Shown: in pieces, positions 9,256-17,785 of the stretch
Numbering within the stretch: the first letter of the stretch is position 1
How the letters are laid out: each line of letters opens with the position of its first letter
DNA from: Pseudomonadota bacterium
Lineage (GTDB): Bacteria; Desulfobacterota; Desulfobulbia; Desulfobulbales; CALZHT01
DNA length: 47,981 nucleotides
Assembly (NCBI GenBank): GCA_018823135.1
Contig: JAHJJF010000091.1
Location: forward strand, 1 to 47,981
Direction of reading: 5' to 3'
Made by a program: the position numbers and the translations under genes
Notes under the pieces: model-generated
What the model was told of the DNA's origin: nothing
What the model saw: the letters and a program-made list of their open reading frames with translations, nothing else
Databases searched by the model: none

Positions 9256-10289
9256 CCGCTTTCAAGCTCAATACCATTGAAATGCTGTTTCTCCTCTGGG
9301 CGCTGCCCTTCCTTCTGGGGCTGTTTATCTATGCCGCCAGAAAGAGGAAAACAGCCATGCTCAATTTTATCAGCGCCGGACTCTACGCAAAAAACCCTCC
9401 TCCCATAAGCCCAATGCGGCGGGGCTGGAAAGCGGCGCTTGTGCTTGCAGCTTTTGGCTGCATAGTCTTTGCCCTGGCGCGTCCGGCCTGGAACCCCAGC
9501 GAGGCAACGGTAAAACGCTCCGGTCGCGATGTTGTCTTCATGCTTGATGTTTCACGGAGCATGCTTGCCGAAGATCTCGTTCCCAACCGTCTTGAACGGG
9601 CCAAACTCGCAATCCTCGATGCAGTGGGCCGTCTGCAGGGTGACCGCGTGGCCCTGGTGGCGTTTGCCGGAACCGCGACCATCAAGTGCCCCTTGACTCT
9701 GGATTATGGTTTTTTCAGGATGATGCTTGATGATATTTCAACGGAAAGCACCAGCCGCGGCGGCACGCTTTTAGGCGATGCGATCCGCACCGTGCTGGAT
9801 CAGGTGTTTGACGATCAGGTGAAAAAATATAAGGATATAATTCTGATCACCGATGGCGAAGATCATGAGAGTTTTCCGGTGGAGGCGGCCCGTATGGCCG
9901 GAGAGAAAGGCATACGGCTGATCATCATCGGCCTTGGTGACGAAAAAGAAGGACAGAGAATTCCGCTAACCGATGCCCAGGGGCAGAAAACCTTTCTCAA
10001 ATACCAGGGCCGTGAGGTCTGGACCAAGCTCGACGCCGACACCCTGCGCCAGATGGCCGACGCGACCCCCGGCGGCCGTTACCTGCCGGTTGCCACCGGC
10101 ACCATCGACCTGGGAGATGTCTACGCACAGCTCATTGCCCTGGCCGAAAAAAAAGAACTTGCCGCCAAGACCTTCAAACGCTACGAAGAAAAATTTCAGC
10201 TGTTTATCGGCCTGGCCCTCATGCTGTTGATAATTGAAGCACTGATTTCGGATAAACGGCAGAATGGAATGCATTCCGGAGGTAGCTGA
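9252..10289 (+). CDS. batB: BatB-type VWA membrane protein
   Basis: The 345-residue paralogue of BatA has two N-terminal membrane segments (about 11-29 and 60-78), a VWA domain with a complete metal site (D99-V-S101-R-S103 and ITDGEDHE) and a C-terminal helix (LFIGLALMLLIIEALI). It starts within the end of batA (ATGA, 9252-9255). A 266-bp gap containing a palindromic repeat then separates it from batC, the only large break in the cluster. The product presumably sits in the inner membrane with BatA, its VWA domain in the periplasm. Confidence 0.88.
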   Translation: MTAFKLNTIEMLFLLWALPFLLGLFIYAARKRKTAMLNFISAGLYAKNPPPISPMRRGWKAALVLAAFGCIVFALARPAWNPSEATVKRSGRDVVFMLDVSRSMLAEDLVPNRLERAKLAILDAVGRLQGDRVALVAFAGTATIKCPLTLDYGFFRMMLDDISTESTSRGGTLLGDAIRTVLDQVFDDQVKKYKDIILITDGEDHESFPVEAARMAGEKGIRLIIIGLGDEKEGQRIPLTDAQGQKTFLKYQGREVWTKLDADTLRQMADATPGGRYLPVATGTIDLGDVYAQLIALAEKKELAAKTFKRYEEKFQLFIGLALMLLIIEALISDKRQNGMHSGGS

Positions 10290-10330
10290 ATTTCGATGGC
10301 AATCACAAATTTGTATCCGATGAAGAGCCA

Positions 10331-10473
10331 GGTTCCGGGGTGTAGCTACAGGGCCGGTGTCGGAAGCCCAGCTGGTCTCTGCAAATTATCCGTAGGGACC
10401 CTTTCTTCTTGGCGCGAAAATGTTGAAAACGCCTCAGCGTCTTGGCCGGCACCTGCAGCTACACCCCGGAACC
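10331..10473. repeat. 143-bp inverted-repeat element between batB and batC
   Basis: Two 22-base arms (10331-10352 and 10452-10473; the left begins GGTTCCGGGGTGTAGCTACA) are inverted copies differing at a single position. The 99-bp interior carries no convincing gene; a 69-codon open frame crossing it lacks coding character. The arms are GC-rich compared with the flanks. It interrupts an otherwise tightly overlapping operon and may act as an RNA structure, a terminator or a small non-autonomous mobile element. Confidence 0.75.
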
Positions 10474-10555
10474 GGCATGCGTGGTATACGGTCAACATCC
10501 TTTAGGTGATAAGCAGTTTTTTCATCATTAAAAATAATTTTTTGTTCCCGGCACT

Positions 10556-11704
10556 ATGACAAAATTTAATTCATACACACTGCTCTGCTTTCTCCTGATC
10601 AGCTTGGCTCCTGCAGCATCTTGGGCGGAATCGGCAAATGATCTGATCCGGGAGGGCAATACTGCTTTTCAGGAGGGGAAATTCGACCAGGCCATACAAG
10701 CTTATGATCAGGCCCTTGAAAAAAAACCAGCTGCGGCCATCGCCGAATATAATAAGGGAGCAGCGCTGTATCGCCTTGATAATCCATCAGAGGCAATCCC
10801 GGCTTTTGAGCGTTCATCGATAGATCAGAAAACACCCGGGTTAGCGGCCAAAAGCAGGTATAATCTCGGCAATGCCCATTTCCGGGAGGCGCAGAAAAAA
10901 TTGCAGGAACACCCGGAACAGTCCCTTGACAATTTCCGCCAGAGTCTCGGGTATTATCGGCAGGCCCTGGAGCTTGACCCCACCTTGAAAGCAGCGGCAG
11001 AAAATATCGAAGTGACCCGGTTAAACATCAAACTGGCCATGGAACAGATGCAACAGCAGGCTCAGCAATGCCAGGAACAGCAACAAAAACAGGAAGAACT
11101 TGCCGATGACCTGCAAAAGCTCATCGACCAACAGGAGAAGGCATCGCAGAAAAGCGAGGGCCTTGCCAAGGATAAATCGCCTGAAAACGATACCGGCGAA
11201 GAAGCGATGAAACAAGCAGCGGAGCAGGGAGACCTCCGGGAACAGACAGAAAACCTGGCTGAAAAAATGGCGCAGAGCAGTTCAAAAAACCAGGATGCAA
11301 CAAATGATGCGACGCAGAAAAACATCCAGGATGCCATAGAATCCCAGAAAAAAGCAGAAAAAGCCCTTCAAAATAACAACCCGAAAGAAGCGCATGAGTC
11401 CCAGAAAAAGGCGGAGGAAAAACTTGCAGGCGCCTTAAATGAATTAAATAAAAAGGAAGAACAAAGCAAATCTGAAAAGTCTGACGAACAGGCGGACAAG
11501 AACCAGGGAAAACAGGACCAGGGCCAGCAGGGAGAACAGCAGGATTCGCCTGCCAGCCAACCCCAGCAGGATCAGCAATCCATGCAGGCCATGGCCCCGA
11601 ACCAGACCGCCAAAGATATCCTCAACCAGGAAAAGCAGAATCTCAACCTGCGCCGCAGCAGGCAGCAGGCTTCCGGTTACAGTCAGGTAGAAAAGGACTG
11701 GTAA
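10556..11704 (+). CDS. batC: BatC-type TPR protein with long Gln/Lys/Glu-rich tail
   Basis: The 382-residue secreted protein has a signal peptide (about 1-24, ending SWAES) and then TPR helices (about 27-155, including FQEGKFDQAIQAYDQALEK and YRQALELDPTLKAAAENI). A long, low-complexity, highly charged, glutamine-rich region with coiled-coil character follows (about 160-360). TPR proteins of this type follow the VWA genes in Bat clusters and probably scaffold the complex in the periplasm. No strong Shine-Dalgarno is visible before the ATG, which is unusual for this cluster and comes after the palindromic insert. Its stop overlaps the batD start (TAATG). Confidence 0.83.
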   Translation: MTKFNSYTLLCFLLISLAPAASWAESANDLIREGNTAFQEGKFDQAIQAYDQALEKKPAAAIAEYNKGAALYRLDNPSEAIPAFERSSIDQKTPGLAAKSRYNLGNAHFREAQKKLQEHPEQSLDNFRQSLGYYRQALELDPTLKAAAENIEVTRLNIKLAMEQMQQQAQQCQEQQQKQEELADDLQKLIDQQEKASQKSEGLAKDKSPENDTGEEAMKQAAEQGDLREQTENLAEKMAQSSSKNQDATNDATQKNIQDAIESQKKAEKALQNNNPKEAHESQKKAEEKLAGALNELNKKEEQSKSEKSDEQADKNQGKQDQGQQGEQQDSPASQPQQDQQSMQAMAPNQTAKDILNQEKQNLNLRRSRQQASGYSQVEKDW

Positions 11705-13566
11705 TGAATCAATTGCGAAACATCTTTATTATTGCATGGATACTAGCCGTCATCTTTCTGCCGGTTCTTGCCTCCGGGCAGGAACTCGCGGCGCGTGCAG
11801 CGGTTGAAAAACAGGAGGTTTTCGTGGGTGAATCCTTTCTGTTTCAAGTCCAGGTGGAAGGCGATGAAGCCCCGGCTCAACCCGACTTAAGCAGCCTTGA
11901 TGCTGCTTTCCATGTTCAGCAGAAAGGCGGCCAGACCAATAGTGGCAAATCCATAACGATTATCAACGGCAAGGTCACCCAGGTGTCAAAAAGCGGCTAT
12001 GTGTTCAGTTACAGCCTGACCCCGAAGCGGGCCGGCACCCATACCATACCGCCGATTACGGTGGTTGCCGGCAATAAAAACCTGGTGACCGATCCGGTGA
12101 CGATCATTGCCAGAAAACCCTTGGAGACCGATGAATTTAAATTGCGGATAACCCTGAGTAAAGATCAATGCTATGTGGGAGAACCCATCACCCTTACGGT
12201 TACCTGGTATGTCAGCAAAGATGTGCGGGACATTGAGTTCAATATGCCGTTTCTGGATGATGACCGCTTTAGTTTCGAGGACTTTGAAGATCCCGCTCAA
12301 ATGCATGACGCAGTGCGGATTCCCCTTGGCAGCGGCGAGGTGATCGGCGACCGGGGGAAAGCCGTCCTGGACGGCAAGGAATACATGACCCTGGAATTCC
12401 GCAAAACCATGACCCCAAAGCCGGTCGGGAAAATCACCCTGCCCCAGGCAACCGTATCCAGCAAGATATTAACAGGATACAACAGGAATCAAAGCCGTGA
12501 CCCCTTTTCCATGTTTGATGATGACTTTTTCGGGCGTGGCCGCAGAGGAGTTTACACAACGGTTGTCACTCCCTCCAATCAACCGGAGTTGCTGGTACAA
12601 GCCTTGCCGGCAAATGGCAGGCCTGCAGATTTTTCAGGTCTGATCGGCAAATTCAGTCTCACCGCCAACGCCGAACCCTTGGATGTCAGCATCGGCGATC
12701 CCATTACCCTGACTGTGCAGGTTGCCGGAAAACATATAAAAAATGTCGAGCTGCCCGCACTTGAATCCCTTCCAGGTTTTAGAGAACACTTCAAGATTCC
12801 TCAGGAAATTGCCCCGGGCGAGACTGCGCCCATGGTCAAAACCTTCACCCAGACCATCCGTGCAAAACAAACTACGGTAAATGAAATCCCGCCGGTGAGC
12901 TTGAATTTCTTCAACACCGACACCGGGCGTTACGAAACCGCCCAAAGCCCGCCCATTCCAATTACCGTCAAAGCAACAAAGGTTGTCACCGCAACCGATG
13001 CCGAAGGCCGGGTTCTTTCTGTGGCTCAAAAGGAACTGCAAACGGTAAAAGAAGGTATCGCCCATAATTATGCCGGCCCGGACGTCCTTGAAATGCAACA
13101 ACCGGTCTCAGAGAGGAAACCGACGCCCTTCTGGCTGGTGGTTCTCCTCCTGCCGCCGGCTTGTTTTATGCTGCTGTATCTCGGCTTATTTTTTATTCAA
13201 AGACGTGCAAAGAACCCTGCAGCCAGAAACACCCGAAAAGCGTATTCATTGTTTCTCCAATCCATGAAAGGCGTTTCCGGCAATACCGAGTCCGAACAGG
13301 CATATGAGACCATGGCAACCGCCCTGCAGACCTATCTTGGGTATAAAATGGGGATTAAGCCGGGGGCGATCACCTTTGATGATATTGAGACGCCCCTTGC
13401 CGAAAAAGGAGCCTCCCCGCAAAATATTGCGGCCCTCATGGATCTGTTCACAACCTTTGAAGCCAGGCGTTATGCCGGTGGCTCAGCCTCCCCGCAAAAC
13501 ATCAATGATCTGAAAAATCGCGGCATCGCGCTGGTCGGCCAACTTGAGAAGGACCTTGGTTCATGA
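11704..13566 (+). CDS. batD: BatD-type membrane-anchored beta-domain protein
   Basis: The 620-residue protein has a signal peptide (about 1-26). A large periplasmic region of repeated immunoglobulin-like beta domains follows, with typical phrases such as VFVGESFLFQVQVEG, CYVGEPITLTVTWYV and SIGDPITLTVQVAG. One transmembrane helix (about 477-499, PFWLVVLLLPPACFMLLYLG) precedes a cytoplasmic helical tail. This matches BatD/oxygen-tolerance proteins. It overlaps batC and batE by a few bases. It probably forms the periplasmic part of the BatA/BatB complex; its binding partner is not known. Confidence 0.88.
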   Translation: MNQLRNIFIIAWILAVIFLPVLASGQELAARAAVEKQEVFVGESFLFQVQVEGDEAPAQPDLSSLDAAFHVQQKGGQTNSGKSITIINGKVTQVSKSGYVFSYSLTPKRAGTHTIPPITVVAGNKNLVTDPVTIIARKPLETDEFKLRITLSKDQCYVGEPITLTVTWYVSKDVRDIEFNMPFLDDDRFSFEDFEDPAQMHDAVRIPLGSGEVIGDRGKAVLDGKEYMTLEFRKTMTPKPVGKITLPQATVSSKILTGYNRNQSRDPFSMFDDDFFGRGRRGVYTTVVTPSNQPELLVQALPANGRPADFSGLIGKFSLTANAEPLDVSIGDPITLTVQVAGKHIKNVELPALESLPGFREHFKIPQEIAPGETAPMVKTFTQTIRAKQTTVNEIPPVSLNFFNTDTGRYETAQSPPIPITVKATKVVTATDAEGRVLSVAQKELQTVKEGIAHNYAGPDVLEMQQPVSERKPTPFWLVVLLLPPACFMLLYLGLFFIQRRAKNPAARNTRKAYSLFLQSMKGVSGNTESEQAYETMATALQTYLGYKMGIKPGAITFDDIETPLAEKGASPQNIAALMDLFTTFEARRYAGGSASPQNINDLKNRGIALVGQLEKDLGS

Positions 13567-14393
13567 AAAAACATATTTCTTCCCTGCTCTTTCTGCTCCT
13601 TTGTCTTTCCTTCCCTTTTGCAGGGCATGCCGAGGATTTTGCCCTTTCGGACCACGAAAAGGTGGAACTCCTGCAACAGGCAAATGACTTTTTCCAGCAG
13701 GCAAACGAAGCCTATGACGCCGACCGGCAGGCTGCTGAAGAACTGTACCGTAAATCTCTTTTCCGCTTTGAGCGCCTTTCAAAAAGCGGCATCGAAAACG
13801 GCAAGCTCCTGTATAATATCGGTAACATCTATTTCAGACTCGACGATATCGGCCGGGCAATCCTGCATTACCGCAAAGCCCAGCGGTATATTCCCGATGA
13901 TCCGAGCCTGGCGCAAAACCTTGCTTATGCTGAAAGCCAACGCCAGGACAAAATTGATCCCAGGCAGGAAGAAAAAATTGTCAAAACCCTGTTCTTCTGG
14001 CATTACGACTTGTCCTTCAAGGTCCGGTTGATGCTCTTTGCCCTGTTCTACGCGACCTTCTGGGTGATCTCCACCGCTAAACTTTTTTCCGGAAGGGCCT
14101 TATCAAAATGGGCCATGGCTATTCCTCTGGTCCTCGCCCTGCTCATTGGCGGCTCGTTATCATACCACCTGCTCTTTCCTCCTGCCCCGGAAGGCGTTAT
14201 CCTTGCCCCGGAAACCATCGCCCGTAAAGGCGACGGCCACACCTATCAGCCGAGCTTCAAAGAACCCCTGCATGCGGGCACCGACTTCACGCTTATTGAA
14301 GACCGCGGTCAATGGCTCCATATCGAGCTTGCCGACGGCCGGCAGTGCTGGATTTCCGCAGGGTCTGCCGGTCTTATCTCTTCAAAACCCTGA
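13563..14393 (+). CDS. batE: BatE-type TPR/SH3-like membrane protein
   Basis: The 276-residue product starts with a signal peptide (to about residue 24). TPR helices follow (about 35-125; YNIGNIYFRLDDIGRAILHY is one unit), then two transmembrane helices (about 158-178 and 186-203). The C-terminal beta region (about 215-276, ending DRGQWLHIELADGRQCWI) resembles a bacterial SH3 domain, which often binds cell wall. TPR-2TM-SH3 is the usual BatE plan. It overlaps batD by ATGA and is the last gene of the cluster; the next gene begins 204 bases downstream. Confidence 0.85.
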   Translation: MKKHISSLLFLLLCLSFPFAGHAEDFALSDHEKVELLQQANDFFQQANEAYDADRQAAEELYRKSLFRFERLSKSGIENGKLLYNIGNIYFRLDDIGRAILHYRKAQRYIPDDPSLAQNLAYAESQRQDKIDPRQEEKIVKTLFFWHYDLSFKVRLMLFALFYATFWVISTAKLFSGRALSKWAMAIPLVLALLIGGSLSYHLLFPPAPEGVILAPETIARKGDGHTYQPSFKEPLHAGTDFTLIEDRGQWLHIELADGRQCWISAGSAGLISSKP

Positions 14394-14596
14394 AAAAAGA
14401 GACCTGCCTCCGCATTGTTATCCAGGCTGATAAATAGTGTTTGGCAAGTTCACGACTTCATAGTAATCTAACCGGAATTTCTCACGGCCCAATTCATTCT
14501 ATTTGCATAAGGCCTTACATTGCTTCGTCTGATAATCCTGCGATCACCAACATAGTTCCAAAATCCATTACCGTCTTTAAGGGAGGAAGAGATAAC

Positions 14597-15772
14597 ATGG
14601 GTATGAATCATTCATCAATAAGCGATCTGACTTTCAGCAATTCGCCCAAAAAAACCGTCGCCATACTCTGTATCGGAGTTGCCAGCCTGATCCTTTCCGG
14701 TTGTGCCTCTACTGGCTTATTCAGCGAAAGAACTGCCGGGATTTCTTCCGTAAACGCCCATTCGTTGTCCAAGGCGGCACTAGACAGCCGGGCCGCCTAC
14801 ACAAACGAAAGCCTCCCCCTCATTCCCAGGGAAGCCCGTGCTGAGGTAAAGGAAGAAGGCCGGGCCCAGGCAAGCCTTTCTCTTGTGGGAAAAAGCCTGA
14901 GCTCAGCCAATGATAAAAATATCAAGATCGAGCTTTTCACCGACAAAATAAATTACAGTACCGGCTATGTAAAGGTGCTTGCTCAGGATAACGCCGGCCA
15001 GGATGAATTCTGGCCGATTATTGCCCATGATAATGTTGGCAGTCATAGTGGTGTTTTTGAATACATCTACATCCTGAGCCTGCCCCGGGGCGGCATCCGC
15101 TATCTTGTTTTAAACGGCGGCCCCTATGCCAACGGTGAAAAAAAATACACCGGATTTGAGGGTTCTCTTATTGAACCGGGAAGCAGCAACAACACCAGTG
15201 AACCGGACAAGGTGGTAAAAATTGATTTCGGTTTTAATTTTCCCACACCGCCGATCTATGCCGAAGATACGGACCTGGCTGATGACGTGGTGGATGTGAT
15301 TTCAGGAAAAATTGCAGCGATCAAGTCAACAAAAGCAAAAATCATCAAGACTAAAAATGAGCTCGCCCAACTGCAGAGCACCGAGACAACCCCTGAAAAA
15401 GAAGCCAAGAAGCAACTGAAAATTCAGGGCCTTGAAAAGAAGGTTACCGAACTTCAGGATGAGCTCACCTTTGAAATAGAGTCGACCCAGACCAGATTGC
15501 TTGATTATTTCGGTTTAAGGCAGCAGATCTCAAACAATTATGACAGTTTCATCAAAAGCAATCATTACCACTGGGCTGATGCGTCTCAAAAGCAGGACTA
15601 CAGGAACACAATATTAAAAATGGTCGCAATAGACAAGGAAGTACATACTGCGTATAGCGCCTTTCTTGAAGATTCGCCGGATAAACAGAAACTGGACGTT
15701 CAGCATAACAACATGACCGTGCTCATCGACCTGAACAAGGATTTTGATAAGACTGCCCCTGATACCAAATAA
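14597..15772 (+). CDS. Predicted lipoprotein with coiled coil, function unknown
   Basis: I do not recognise this family. The start at 14597 is chosen because GGGAGG lies just upstream and a clear lipoprotein signal follows (VAILCIGVASLILSGC, Cys near residue 40); an open frame continues upstream without a signal. The mature protein, about 350 residues, begins with a beta-rich region (about 100-230). A lysine/glutamate-rich coiled coil follows (about 245-300, KLKIQGLEKKVTELQDEL), then a helical C-terminus. The lipobox has Ser-Gly before Cys and Ala at +2, which would send it to the outer membrane if the usual sorting rule holds. It follows the Bat cluster but with a 203-bp gap, so co-transcription is doubtful. 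Confidence 0.7.
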   Translation: MGMNHSSISDLTFSNSPKKTVAILCIGVASLILSGCASTGLFSERTAGISSVNAHSLSKAALDSRAAYTNESLPLIPREARAEVKEEGRAQASLSLVGKSLSSANDKNIKIELFTDKINYSTGYVKVLAQDNAGQDEFWPIIAHDNVGSHSGVFEYIYILSLPRGGIRYLVLNGGPYANGEKKYTGFEGSLIEPGSSNNTSEPDKVVKIDFGFNFPTPPIYAEDTDLADDVVDVISGKIAAIKSTKAKIIKTKNELAQLQSTETTPEKEAKKQLKIQGLEKKVTELQDELTFEIESTQTRLLDYFGLRQQISNNYDSFIKSNHYHWADASQKQDYRNTILKMVAIDKEVHTAYSAFLEDSPDKQKLDVQHNNMTVLIDLNKDFDKTAPDTK

Positions 15773-15776
15773 ACCA

Positions 15777-15808
15777 CCCCGCAGTAGATAAGCACCAGAC
15801 TTCGGGTC
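15777..15808 (+). repeat. 32-bp dispersed motif, copy 1
   Basis: This stretch begins CCCCGCAGTAGATAAGC. It aligns without gaps to 30797-30828, with 25 of 32 bases identical; all seven differences are transitions. Both copies are intergenic and follow a gene end or precede a non-coding region. Confidence 0.5.
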
Positions 15809-15819
15809 GCAAGGCATCA

Positions 15820-16120
15820 GGAGCCAGAAGCCTGGAGACAGAAGTCAGCGCTGCCGCCTGCGCTGGAATGAAAGAAAGTAAGCATCTTCGACTTGCTACA
15901 CATTCATACAACTTGAGAAGTTTCACAAAAGAAGCCAGAGAAAAAAGCAGCATAGTTTTCTTTGAATGAAATCGTAAAAAAGACTGATTTCATTGAGTTA
16001 TTTCCATGCAACATGTTGATTTCACCTGGTAAACCTTAAGCTGCAACAACTTTTTGCAAGTCCGCCTGCTTTGTCTTTTTCAGTTTTTCTTCTGACTCCT
16101 GACTCCTGGCTTCTGGCTTC
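15820..16120. repeat. Composite intergenic repeat bounded by 29-bp inverted arms
   Basis: Arms at 15820-15848 (GGAGCCAGAAGCCTGGAGAC...) and 16092-16120 are inverted copies matching at about 25 of 29 positions and made of repeated CAGGAG/CCAGAAG words. Between them lies the second copy (15965-16065) of the 107-bp element found at 2888. The unit fills nearly all of the 351-bp gap between the lipoprotein gene and the sigma-54 regulator; no gene is visible. Confidence 0.65.
15965..16065 (+). repeat. Copy B of the 107-bp dispersed element with covarying hairpin
   Basis: The hairpin AATGAAATC (15965-15973) with GATTTCATT (15986-15994) matches copy A except that the outer G-C pair has become A-T, a compensatory change. 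The following 70 bases align without gaps to copy A, including the shared core AACATGTTGATT. Confidence 0.75.
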
Positions 16121-16123
16121 AAA

Positions 16124-17500
16124 TCAGAACAGATCCCGTTCCAGGTCGATGCCGTACTTACGGATCCGCTTCCACACCGTCACCCGGCTGACGCCAAGGA
16201 GTCTGGCCGCTTCACTCTGATTGCCTCCGGTCCGGCACAGGGCATCGATGAGTTGATCCTTTGCACCCAACACATCCGTATGCCTCCTGCCTGAGGTGTT
16301 CGGAAATTCCCCGGAATTTGCAATTTTCGGCGGCAGATGCTGGACATCAATTTCCCCCTGCGGGCACAGAACAAACGCGTAGTCGATGGCGTTTCTCAGT
16401 TCCCTGATGTTTCCGGGCCAGGGATAACGCCAGAGTTTTTCCATGGCCCCCGCCGTAACCCCATTAAGTTTTTTATCCTTGCTGAATGAATTATTGTTTG
16501 AGATGAAATGCTGTACAATGATCGGCAGATCCTCCCGTCTTTCCGCAAGGGTCGGGCAATACAGGGGAAAGACATTGATCCGGAAATAAAAATCCTTTCG
16601 GAATGCACCTGCGGCTATTAACTGATCAAGATCTCTGTTGGTGGCAGTTACAACCCTGACGTCAACAGGAATCGGCGTGTTATCGCCGACCCTTTCAATC
16701 TCTTTTTCCTCAAGCACCCGCAATAATTTCACCTGTATGGACAGAGGAATATCCCCGATCTCATCCAGAAAGAGCGTGCCGTTATGCGCCGCCTCAAATC
16801 GCCCGATCCGCAGCTGATCTGCGCCGGTAAACGCTCCTTTGACATGGCCGAACAATTCACTCTCAAGCAGGTTTTCGTTCAACGCCGCGCAATTGACTTT
16901 AATAAACGAATTTTTTCTTCTGTGGCTGCTCAGATGAATCGCCCGGGCAACCATTTCCTTTCCAGTCCCGCTCTGCCCGTGGATCATCACCGGCGCATCC
17001 GACATGGAGACATTATCAATAAGCCCAAAAAGCTTTTGCATGACCTCAGACTTGCCGAGAATGCCATGAAAACCATCGTCCAGCATGAAGATTTTTCTGA
17101 GGCTGGTGATCTCCTGATGCTGGCGCTCAATTTCCGACATGTCGGTGAGGGTCTCAACTGCACCTACTACCGCCCCCAGCTTATCACGCAAGACCGTAGC
17201 ACTTTTGAGAATCTGGACAATATGCTTGTCTTTGCCGGTGATCTGGCATTTTTTATCTCTGCTCTTGCCCACGGTAAACAATTTGCACCACGGCTCATCC
17301 AGATCAGTATTCCCCACCGTCTTGCAGCCGGTACAGTTTAACACCCTGCATGATTTGCCGATCAACTCCTCAGCCTTATAGCCGGTCAATGTTTCAGTTG
17401 CCGCATTAACCGCCAGAATATTGCCGTTTCGATCGACGACCAGCAACCCATCCCGCAAGGTATCTGCAACAGTTTTCCAATTAGCAGCAATCTCATCCAA
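16124..17500 (-). CDS. Sigma-54-dependent activator with Cys-rich PAS sensor domain
   Basis: The 458-residue regulator has an N-terminal PAS domain (about 8-120), a central AAA+ domain (about 145-380) and a Fis-type helix-turn-helix (about 425-455, NQSEAARLLGVSRVTVWKRI). The AAA+ domain has Walker A GQSGTGKE (175-182), the sigma-54 contact loop GAFTGAD (222-228) and Walker B GTLFLDEIGD (241-250). There is no receiver domain, so the PAS domain itself should sense the signal. It holds five cysteines (51, 56, 59, 72, 85), including CTGC, which suggests a metal, Fe-S or thiol switch. The start is TTG at 17500, the only in-frame start after an upstream stop, with AAGGGGGT just before it. It is divergent from a consensus sigma-54 promoter at 17649, which it very probably controls. 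Confidence 0.9.
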   Translation of the reverse strand: MDEIAANWKTVADTLRDGLLVVDRNGNILAVNAATETLTGYKAEELIGKSCRVLNCTGCKTVGNTDLDEPWCKLFTVGKSRDKKCQITGKDKHIVQILKSATVLRDKLGAVVGAVETLTDMSEIERQHQEITSLRKIFMLDDGFHGILGKSEVMQKLFGLIDNVSMSDAPVMIHGQSGTGKEMVARAIHLSSHRRKNSFIKVNCAALNENLLESELFGHVKGAFTGADQLRIGRFEAAHNGTLFLDEIGDIPLSIQVKLLRVLEEKEIERVGDNTPIPVDVRVVTATNRDLDQLIAAGAFRKDFYFRINVFPLYCPTLAERREDLPIIVQHFISNNNSFSKDKKLNGVTAGAMEKLWRYPWPGNIRELRNAIDYAFVLCPQGEIDVQHLPPKIANSGEFPNTSGRRHTDVLGAKDQLIDALCRTGGNQSEAARLLGVSRVTVWKRIRKYGIDLERDLF

Positions 17501-17515
17501 ACCTGTTACCCCCTT

Positions 17516-17532
17516 ATGTTAACCGTTAACAT
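17516..17532. promoter_or_regulatory. Palindromic operator/UAS in the divergent promoter region
   Basis: ATGTTAAC-C-GTTAACAT is a perfect 17-bp palindrome, 117 bases upstream of the sigma-54 -24 element. A related inverted half (TTAACATAAGG, 17549-17559) mirrors CCTTATGTTAA at 17512-17522. This is the expected place and form for the enhancer bound by the Fis-type HTH of the adjacent activator. It also lies close to the regulator's own start, so autoregulation is likely. Confidence 0.65.
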
Positions 17533-17648
17533 GTACAGCTTACACTAATTAACATAAGGTTTACACTCCAACTTGGCAAGCAAATATTTAATTGTTAAAA
17601 ATCCAACAAAATCAAATAAGTAAAGCTTTTAATTAATTTTTTACCTAC

Positions 17649-17664
17649 TGGCATGAACTTTGCT
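17649..17664 (+). promoter_or_regulatory. Sigma-54 (-24/-12) promoter
   Basis: TGGCATGAACTTTGCT matches the RpoN consensus TGGCAC-N5-TTGCA closely, with GG and GC exactly ten bases apart. It points towards the porin gene, giving a leader of roughly 110 bases. Confidence 0.85.
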
Positions 17665-17785
17665 CTTGACTTTAGATGGTCTTATCCTGACAATCTGGAG
17701 TGAACGGGGAACGTTCGCTTACTGAAAAAACAGACTAAGACTATGTAATTGGGAGGTTTCATAAAACATTGTACAGGAGGTAAAA

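Noticed and set aside
10296..10505. 69-codon frame through the batB-batC palindrome
   Set aside because: No ribosome site, and the sequence is explained by the inverted repeat.
16784..17341. 185-codon plus-strand frame
   Set aside because: Shadow of the sigma-54 regulator on the opposite strand, with no domain of its own.
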